Part shown: positions 55,391 through 64,000 of the stretch, piece by piece
Numbering within the stretch: position 1 is the stretch's first letter
How the letters are laid out: each line of letters starts with the position of its first letter
Source of the DNA: Scatophagus argus
Taxonomy: Eukaryota; Chordata; Actinopteri; Scatophagidae
Assembly (NCBI RefSeq): GCF_020382885.2
Contig: NC_058499.1
Location: 1,277,501-1,341,500 of the forward strand
Direction of reading: 5' to 3'
Length of the DNA stretch: 64,000 bases
Notes under the pieces: generated by a model
The model's database searches: none
What the model saw: only the letters and a program-made list of their open reading frames with translations
What the model was told of the DNA's origin: nothing
Made by a program: the position numbers and the translations under genes

Positions 55391-58300
55391 CTGTCCTTGT
55401 GAGGACCTTGACATAACGCATGTCCTAACCTGAAACACCTAAAACCATCACTACTAAAAGACCCTGACCCTGAGCCTTCCAGGTGTCCCCAACCCAAACC
55501 CTCACCCCAACCTAAACCCTCACCCCAACCTAAACCTTTCACACAGCCCTTTACAGCTGTGAGGTCCGTCCCGCATGTCCTCCCTCGTCGGTCCGGTCCA
55601 AACCATGACAAGCTGCCTGAGGACGTTTTCATTTCCACTCCCTTCACACCTGCCCATATTAAAGGAGCAGTTCAACATTTAGGTACGTCTTTGTCTTTTC
55701 TTTTGAGACTGACATGTTCAGACTGATTTTGTGGGGACAGCTGGTCCAGCTCTGTCCTCTCTAAAGCTCACTGATGGACATCTTTCATTTTGTGTGCCAA
55801 ATAAAAACATTTTCCTGCTCAAAGTCAGCTTTATTCAGCTTCAAAGGTCCATTTTGACGAGTTTGATTTGGTTAAATTTTACTGAAGATTGTTTTTTGTC
55901 CACGAACTGATTCAAACTGAAGAAAAAGACAAATTCACTTCCGGTCAGGTGTTCTTACGGCTGTGAATTCGGCTTTTTCCTTAATTAATCCCTCGCTGAG
56001 TTGAGGTTTAAAATTAGTAATTAGTTGAAACAAGCGTTTGTGCAGGCTGCGGGTTGCTGTCGTGTCTGCAGAGTCTCCACCTCCACCCGCCGAGCAGGTG
56101 GAGCTCACACAAAGCGGCCTGCGCTTCAATAAAGCCCTGAGAGATGGACGCCTGATAAGCGGCGGCGGCTATCGGCTGCGGGCTGAGGCAATTTCCTGCC
56201 ACACAGGAAATGAAAGAGCGCGGAGACGGCGGGAGAAGCTCCGGCCGCTTTGTTCTCGCTCCGAGGCGGCTTTATGAGCAGATTGTAGGCGATACCTTCA
56301 CCCACCTCCTCCGTCAGAGGGGGAGGAGGGCGGCTCGTCCTCACGTCCATCACGCACATTAAAGCCGCTCGAGTGACATTTGGAGGAAAAAGGAGTTTTA
56401 GTTGTTCGGCTCTGACATTTCAGCAGACGGTAGTCAGCCTCCACGTGTCTGATCGGGCGTGAATATTAATGAGCTGATGTCTTTTGTTCGTTATTTCACA
56501 CACATTACGTTTGACTTCCGTCCATTTCAAAGCTTGTTGATGTTTATTGTGGCCACATTTCGGTTCAGTGCAGATTCGTGGTGTCGTCGTTTGATTTTGT
56601 GTTCATGTCAGTTTGCAGTTGTTGCCTTGTTTGCTTCCAGCAGGGAGGAGAAAAGGAAGGAAGATGTGGGGGTTTGTGCTCGTTTTTCTGAGCATTTTTT
56701 ACCAGTTTTATATTTTATTATAAGCCCTCCTTCAAAGCAGTCACAAAGCAACACAAACTCATTTTGAGTGTGATTAACTCGTGGGTTCTGCTGTTCCTGT
56801 CTCATGGCTTCAGTTCAGTTGAAGGTGCTTTAAGAACCAGCAGAAACCATGGACGTCCAGATGGAGTGCGTTTAGTCTGAACATCCTCTGTGGGACCATG
56901 AGATGGGAAGTAATCTGCGCCTGAAATCATTTTATTAAGTGTTCAATCAATTACATGAGAAGATGAAGTCACAAATGTTTAAGCCTGCAGCAGAAACACA
57001 GCAGAGTAAAGTAAAACCGGTCTGAGTGCTGCCAGTTTCTGATTTGTTCCAGGCTCAAAATGTCTTTACCAAACAGCTTTATTAGCAAACCTGTCTTCTG
57101 CTTCCAGTAAAAGCTGTCCGGGTCTGGACCGAACCTGTGGCATCACACCGTAACAGCAGGGCATGAGGTCTGATTCAAACAGGTGCGTGTTGGATTGAAG
57201 AGTATTTTCACATTTGGTTTTCTTACAGAGAGTTCAATGAGCAGACAGTCGCAGTCCTTCAGAGTTTCATTACACCACAGGCTGCTGGTCCCTCCCGCTC
57301 TGGATTCAGGTTAGCTGAGATGCTAAGTGTCAGGGTCACTGGTGACTTTCCTCTAAAATGCGTCAAAGCTGAATTAGCTTACGGCTAATGCTAACAAATT
57401 TCTGCTACTGCTGTTTTCCGTTAAAACACCTTAGCAGGCTTTTATTGTGAAGCAGCCACAGGAAACTCGACTGTTTCGTCCCGTTGCTGCAGTGTGCAGC
57501 ATGAAAACTGATTTTTATTGTCTTTCTGAGTCCACTGCAGTGTTAAGACACACCCCTGTTACCATGGAAACCACAGCTGTCAACAAATCAAACATGACTG
57601 AAATCTGAAGGATTGCAGTAAGAGTTTATTACAACACGAGCTTTGGCCGTCATTCCTCTCAGCTGCGATGCTTCCATCCTCCTGTTTTGATTCACATTTC
57701 CAATTTATAAAAGAAAAAAACGTCTAAATGTGGGTTTTAAAAAAGTGTTTCTCCTCACCTGAGGCGCAGACAGAATAAAAGATGACGTCAGTGACACGCG
57801 CAGCGGCGAGGAGGCGCAGAGCGACCACGTTTCCCGTCGTCTGACTTGTGACTGGGCCTCCTTCATGTTACGTGAATCCAGTTAACATTTGAGACTGACT
57901 GGGATGGAAGCTCAGCTGACAGAAACGACTGCAGTTTTCAGAAACTGGATTTAATTTGATCTTCTCATTTAACTAAACCATTCCCTAAAATGTGGCACTA
58001 TTCCTTTAAGTTACAAACATGACCTTTATCAGCACAGAAAAACACAAATCAACGTTTTCATCACACATCAGGGGAAATTGCTTTTCCCGCGGGCACGCGA
58101 GCGTCTTCTTGTATTCCGTTTCACGTGGAACGACTGATCTCATATTGGATGATTAATACTGCGAGGAGGTTACGTAATGAGTTATAGTAGTTTGATCTGT
58201 GATACAGCAGGCGAGCAGCTTCACAATGTTTGTCTTATTGAAATGAAAGCGGGCTGCACTGCCAACATGCAGCCAATCAAACAGCAGGTTGGACTGAGGT

Positions 58301-58976
58301 GTTGGGCCTGATGTGAGCTCGCCGCGACAGGAAGTGAAGCACATCGCAGGTCCCAGCACGACAGACGCTCTGCCGGTCTAAAGCTCCACTCACACTGGAT
58401 TCAGCCTAACTGTGGCTCAGAACTACAGACACGACGAGCTCCTGTTTGTCTGTGAACCAGCTGCTCCTCTCGCTCGAATCCTGTCCTGCTTCCTCCCTTC
58501 TGCAGCGTTTTCTCGATTCTGGCTTTTGTGTGAAAATGAAGGAGGTCAAAGAGTTGTTGCTAATTTGATGCCAACATGCTAACACCGACATGAAGACAGA
58601 ACAACTAAAACCCTCAGGACAGCAGCTGACCTGCAGTCCGGACCTGTGGGCTGCATTTACATTTGGCAGGTCAGAAAACCCCTGCAGTGTCCTTTCTGTC
58701 TGACTTCTGAGTGACTTATGGATGTTTTTCTGGAGGGACATCAGAGACAGTGATGTCCTCAGGAAGTCCAATTGATGTCAATATTCGTTTCTTGTGTGTG
58801 TTCACTTCTGAGGCTATCGCGGCTCTGAGAAGCTGAGAGCTTTGACGCCACCTGCTGCAGTATCTCTGCCTCCCCTTCAACCCTCTGGCGCCCCCCTGAG
58901 GAGGCTTCTGTCTTTGTCCTGCTGAATGTCTCATACAGACCAGATCCTGTACTTGGACCAGGGTTACAACAACATC
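54812..58976. other. Intergenic region between tph2 and tbc1d15, including the tph2 promoter
   Basis: About 4.2 kb. A (CA)n run lies at 55339-55388. A CCCCAACCYAAACCCTCA short repeat is at 55490-55535. A CpG-rich patch lies at 56090-56350. A CRE-like TGACGTCA is at 57783-57790. No ORF with motifs is seen. Regulatory elements of tph2 are expected in this span, but none can be assigned from sequence alone. Confidence 0.5.
55339..55388. repeat. (CA)n microsatellite
   Basis: About 25 CA units upstream of tph2. Confidence 0.95.
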
Positions 58977-58982
58977 TTTATT
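58977..58982 (-). terminator. Candidate polyadenylation signal of tbc1d15
   Basis: AATAAA on the minus strand ~240 nt past the stop codon at 59220. Confidence 0.5.
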
Positions 58983-59219
58983 AATGAGTTAACTTACTGA
59001 GGAGCTCAGTGAAGACTGTGACGTTCCCGTCTGAATGGAGCTTTAGAACACATCATTAGCAGTAGGGAAGGAATGACTACTTGACTGAAAGAGACAATAT
59101 GGTACAAGAAATTACAAAAATAAGATTCTGAACAATCTTAAATCCTTTTTACATCCCTCCTCTTCTTCTCCGTCGTCGCCGTCCTCCTGCTGACACACTG
59201 AGTCAGTCTCTGCTGTTCA

Positions 59220-62200
59220 CTACGATATGAAGGCAACTTTGCAGCTGTTGTGAGAGCTCGTTTCTCTCAAGTGTCCGTTGGAGCAGGCGTCCGGTCGCTG
59301 TGTCGGTCTGCGACCCAGAGGGGATCCGGAGTCCGTCGGGTCGGAGCCACAAGCGTCTGCGTCGAAGCCCAGGATGGCGCTGATGGAGTGAGGCAGGTCC
59401 TGAGGAGGAGAGCCGACAGCTCAGTCGTCAAGACGCAACTACAACCCTGCAGAAAACACTCTAAGGTCTTCTCACTACACCCTCATGATGGTTTCTCATC
59501 ATCCGAGTCGTCTCTGAGGGCTTCAGACTCTGCACATCTCGTCATTTCTAATAATTATGAGATACGATCTTTCTCTGGTGAATACAAAAGTTCGATCGAA
59601 CGTTCGATCAGGCGTCGTGGTGCAGAATAAGAAAAACATGTCAGGCTCCCAAACAGAATGTTGAACGTCATATTACAGAGTGATGTCACGCAGTATTTTG
59701 GCCTTAACATCGTTTCATTTCACTTTCCTACTAACAGAAAACAAAGAAGAAGAAACAGCAGCTGGAGCTCATGAGCTTCGTGGCGTGGACGTACCTTACA
59801 GCTCTTTATCTGCAGACAGATGCCTTCTGCTTTCTGAAGGATTTCTTCAACGTCCAGTTTCATTGAGAGCTCATTGATGTGCTGCAGCAAAGACAGTTTA
59901 CCAAAAACATGTGAAAACTCAGACTTCATCTCCACCCTCACGCCAATGAAACGTCTCATTTAGTTTCTTAGTCCACAAAACATTTCTGGAGCTTCTGGAG
60001 CAAAGTAATGTTGCAGTATTCTGCTGAACAAGCAAAGAAGCTGCAGACTCAACACAAAAAACACTAAACCTGCTCCTTCGAGACCCCAGACTGATCTGAA
60101 AAGTTGTTATTTACACCCCTTTAAAGAGAAACTGAGTAACTGATCCAGGCTGCACGCTGTGAGACACGTTTCATCATGTCTGTTACATACACGAGTCTTT
60201 ATGTTGGACAAAGCTGGACGGTTTAGGATCATGGTTTTCACTGCTGAGGGGGAAGCGAATGCACGGCTCACCTTGAGGATTTCATTGAAGCCGTAGTTCT
60301 CCTCCATGATTTTCTGTTTCTCGGAGTCCAGGATGGCACAGCAGACCAGCAGGTGGAAGTTCTGACAGGGAAGACCCGTCCACATCACCTGAGGAGACAC
60401 GGTTTACACTCAGTGCTGGTTCAGATCAGCCTTTGTGTCTCCTCTAGGGGGCGACTGTAGGGACTCATTCAGGCCGACATCTGGACTGAACCGTTCCTCA
60501 GTGAAGGCAGCCGTGACGTGGACTTCACTGCCTCTGAACGCCACGTTAACGTGACAATAAGCTCAGTTTTGGTGTGTGTGATGTGCTGATGAGCTGCTTG
60601 GGTTCAGGTGGCCTCGTGGGACCTTAGTACTGTTGGTTAGTGACTTGTGTCTGGCTGGTTGTTTGGTTTATGCTTATTTGTTGTTTGTTTATTTTATTTA
60701 CAGTGTAAGGTTTGATTGCTACAGCTGAGTCTTGTCCTCTGGAGCCTGGCTTAGCCTCAGTCTGGTCCAGTGTACTGTACGTCCCTAACCAGGGACACCA
60801 CAATGACAAAGCAGCGGTCACCGTGTGACTCACCTCCCACAGCCGCAGGACGTCCTGGAAGCTGAGCTCCCTCTTGAATCTGATCAACAACCAGCGGAAA
60901 CAGAAATACAGGTAACCTGAATCCTGAGACTCTGCAACACAAACACACAGTCAGAGTCGGAGGGAGCGAACCAACACACGCCAACACCAGTGTGTGTGTT
61001 CACATGTAGGAACTAAATCAAAGCTCAGTATTTCATGGCTCACGATGCTACTGATATTGATGTTTGGAGATTCTAAAAAATGTTTTTTGTGGTGTGATGG
61101 CTCAGAGACGTCCTGAGGAGACATTTTACAGTGTGGACATCATCTCGTGTCTCCTCTGTGGTTTATTTGTTGCTCTTGTGTTTGTCTCCATCCTGCTCGT
61201 CTGATGTTCTGTGATGTAATACGTTATTTTGAAGCATTCTGTATCTTATCTAACTGCTCACTCACTTCCTGTGTGTAATATTAAAAACACGTCCAGTTAT
61301 AAACAAACAGATGTAACGCGTGGATCTGATGCGGTTGCGTGGGCCCGTGTGACACACAGCTGAGATCAGGAAGTGGAACATGACTGAGTGTGAAGATCTC
61401 ACAGACTTCCACTGTTCACTGAGTGCTTCTTACCGAGGTAGTTCCAGAAGGCCAAGTCCAGCAGTCTGAGCAGAGTGCTGAGCTGGATCAGCTGAGTCTT
61501 CATCCCCTGCATCTGCTCCTCAAAGTTATGGTGCTGCCAAACACACACACACACACACACACACACGTACAGCTTACACACTGGAGGACTGCATCAGTGA
61601 AAGTTAATCAAACTGGATTAAACGTCTCCTGGTTTGACCTTCACAAACTGTTTAAAACAACCAAAATGCACCAACTTCATGCATAAAAGGTGACACCAGG
61701 AAGCCCTTTGTGACGGACAGCAGTCTGCTTCACTCACCATCTGGTCCATGAAAGACACAAAACACCAGAAGGCATCCACCTCGTTCTCCATCACGTAGAG
61801 GATGGGCGACAGCAGGTCACTCATCCCCTGAACGTAACCTGCAGATGATACAAGGAGACTTTACATATCCAGAGAAAACACGGAAAACACGACGGGAACC
61901 ACATGAATTCAGTTACAGTCTGCTCATCATTCGCTACGTTCGCAAACACATCATCAGCAGTAATTAAATCTCACAGTGTGTTAAGTGTGGTTTCAGTGTT
62001 GTTCCGTATGCGCGTGCTAAACAAAAGTAAACTTTTTTCGAGCGTCTCACCCAGGTCGAAGTCGTACATGCAGTAAGTCATGAGGATGTCGTGGAGGAGG
62101 ACCAGACCCGGGTTGTCGATGCCTTCGTAGAACCTGTTTGTCCTGTCTGTTCGGTTTACGTCTTTCTCTGAACATCAGGATTAAAAAAGAAAAAGCTTAA

Positions 62201-63402
62201 GAGGCGGAAAGACGTTTTGGAGGAAATGCACACAACGCGTTGAATTCAATATTACATGAATCTAAAACTGCTCTCTGCCTGAAATGAAGCAGTGTGGACG
62301 AAGTAAAGCTGATTCAGTCCCAAAGTGAAGGCAGTGAGGAGGTTTGCTCCTCCGGGACTTTGATGCTGCTTTAGTTTAAACCTGATGTTCTCATGTGCTT
62401 CCAGTCTCAACAGTTTGCAGTAAACTGGATCCTCTGGTGGTGCTGATTATCAGACATAAAAATAAAGAAACAAATGAATCATCTGACCGATCAGACTCCT
62501 GTAGTCTCTCAGTCTGGAGTTTCTCTTCTCTTGTTCCTCGCTGACTGACTTCCACTGCAGCTTCATCTTGAAGTATTCATCGCTGGCGACACACAAACAC
62601 ACAAACATGACGGTTTGATCAAACACAACATGACGTCTTATTGCAGTCTACTGATGCTGAATGTCTTATACAACACAAAGTAAATACAGCAGCTGAAACA
62701 AACCATTTTAGATGTTTTGCTTAAATGTGACGATTAACTGATCGTCAAAATGTTCGAAAATTATTATTATTGTTATTTATTGACTCGGCGACGAAACATT
62801 TCAGTTAACTGTTGGAAAACAATAATAAAGTTCATATTCAAGAAGCTGTGAGCAGAAACGTTCAATTATTGATTTTAAATTCATCACGATGATCATTTTG
62901 CATTTCCTGTTGACTGATTAACTGGCCGTCAATATGCCCTCCAAGCTTCTGCGGCTTGCTGTTCAGAATCATTTGCAGACGTCGTACGTTTTGGCTCTGT
63001 GCAGGGCTTTCCTCTCCTCCAGCGTGCTGTCCCAGGGAAAATACCCCAACAGAAACTTCCAGGCTTCTTTCCTCACGGCGTGACAGAGGCCCTGCAGGGT
63101 CACATGACACACGATGACAGCACATCATCAAAGACACCGCATACCAAACGCTCAACGCAGTGAGGACATGTTCGTCGTGTGGCTACAGCTGAGTCAAGCT
63201 TCTATCCAACTCAGACAATTTGTTTAGGAGTGCAACAAATAAAAATGAATCATAATCATTTAACTCAACGTGCCCCTTTGAAGATGACGCGTTTGAGATG
63301 TGGGACGTCGATCATCCTCCCCTCTGGATCCTGATGTTTGGTCCAGTCGTCAGCCGACAGCGGCTGCCTCCTCGTCACCTGCGGCCTCGTTCCCAAGTCG
63401 AT
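59220..63402 (-). CDS. tbc1d15: TBC1 domain family member 15 (Rab GTPase-activating protein), 3' part
   Basis: GTPase-activating protein for Rab proteins; TBC1D15 acts on Rab7 at lysosome-mitochondria contacts. Ten exons are visible: 63402-63274, 63091-62988, 62582-62488, 62167-62051, 61838-61738, 61533-61434, 60931-60834, 60388-60272, 59881-59795, 59399-59220. They sum to 1128 nt (375 residues plus stop) with consistent phases. The TBC domain begins near HAVRKEAWKFLLGYFPWDS and holds both catalytic fingers: IxxDxxR (codon split by the 62488/62167 junction, then KDVNRTDR) and YxQ (YVQGMSDLLSP). Other signature stretches are FYFCF-like YLYFCFRWLLIRFKRE, FHLLVCCAILDSEKQ and HINELSMKLDVEEIL. The 5' exons lie beyond the right edge. 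The intron after 63274 has a GC donor. The C-terminal ~45 residues after the TBC domain are low-complexity and diverged. Confidence 0.96.
61539..61566. repeat. (CA)n microsatellite in a tbc1d15 intron
   Basis: A short CA run directly upstream of the acceptor of exon 61533-61434 (minus strand), where it reads as a TG tract before the pyrimidine tract. Confidence 0.9.
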
Positions 63403-64000
63403 CTAAAAGAAAGCTCGACATGTGACCCATCACTTCATTTCTACAGCCTTAGAAATGATCTTCACTGTACTGTACTGTACTTCAGTTCTGTCTGAATCTG
63501 AACAGCCAATCAAACCAGCTTCCCACCAGGGTAACTGCACCTTTGTTGCTGTTTTTGCAGACGCAGCAGCTGATCCCAGAGCATCAGGTGACAGCACTGC
63601 TCATGTTCCTTCAGTGGTTCCTCAGTGATGATGTGATCAATAGATTTATATTGAATTTGGCCAATCACACCCATCAACATGAAGCATCACAATAGCTTTC
63701 TTGTGTGTAACGTAACCACGCACAAACAAAAAGCAGCCTGATTATTAAGGCTACGTTAAAAAAACATCAAAAGAAGCTCAGTTTCTGTTCTTGCACTAAA
63801 TATTTAAATTCAAGCGTTTTCAATGACCCACGTCTATTTCCACAAACTGAAAACAGAGAGAGTGTCAGTGCACTAAATGTTTCCCATCTGTGGAAACAAC
63901 AGGGACAGACTCGTCGTGTGGACTCGGAGCCGAGGCTCAAGGCCACAGACGTTAAATTCAAAGTTTTAGCTGTGTTATTATTCAGAAAACATCTTCTCTC
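63403..64000 (-). other. tbc1d15 intron running off the right edge
   Basis: No exon with TBC1D15-like sequence is seen in the last 600 bp. The expected upstream exons (regulatory N-terminus) should lie beyond the window. Confidence 0.5.

Overview
The window looks like nuclear DNA of a teleost fish, probably a percomorph. It has intron-rich vertebrate genes with standard GT-AG junctions, many (TG)n/(CA)n microsatellites, a tRNA-derived SINE, LINE tails of the type common in fish, and a fish-type endogenous retrovirus. Gene names rest on protein motifs read by eye and on splice-phase arithmetic; no database search was possible.

Layout. (1) 1-21114, minus strand: the 5' half of a HNK-1-family carbohydrate sulfotransferase (chst8/chst9-like). 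It has a signal-anchor exon at 20926-21046, a 41-nt exon at 929-969 and a large exon that runs off the left edge at 1-391. The ~20-kb intron holds a 5'-truncated LINE with a long reverse-transcriptase ORF (16.4-17.7 kb), dispersed repeats and microsatellites. (2) 21115-29437: no gene recognised; microsatellites, an 11-bp minisatellite and a fold-back element. (3) 29438-37285, plus strand: a complete but heavily deleted class I (gamma/epsilon-like) endogenous retrovirus. Its two 472-bp LTRs look identical, the target duplication is 4 bp and the primer site matches tRNA-Pro. (4) 38.86-39.18 kb: a CpG-rich, promoter-like segment with good splice donors on both strands. (5) 38873-45490, plus strand: an unrecognised small gene whose four proposed coding exons are all phase 0, with a 35-bp minisatellite in its last intron. 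(6) 46127-47128, minus: an intronless class A GPCR with unusual features. (7) 49199-54811, minus: all 11 coding exons of tph2 (neuronal tryptophan hydroxylase), whose lengths sum to 504 codons. (8) 59220-63402, minus: the ten 3'-terminal coding exons of tbc1d15, a Rab GTPase-activating protein, which continues off the right edge.

The order tbc1d15 -> tph2 on one strand is also the order on human 12q21, which supports both calls. The sulfotransferase, GPCR, tph2 and tbc1d15 are separate vertebrate genes and do not form one pathway.

The most unusual content is in the retrovirus. The insertion appears very young, yet it has lost the protease active-site half, most of RNase H and nearly all of env, while the reverse-transcriptase and integrase catalytic residues are intact. 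Between the protease remnant and reverse transcriptase lies a ~200-residue region with two H-V-[TS]-L motifs, resembling the signature of 2H phosphoesterases.
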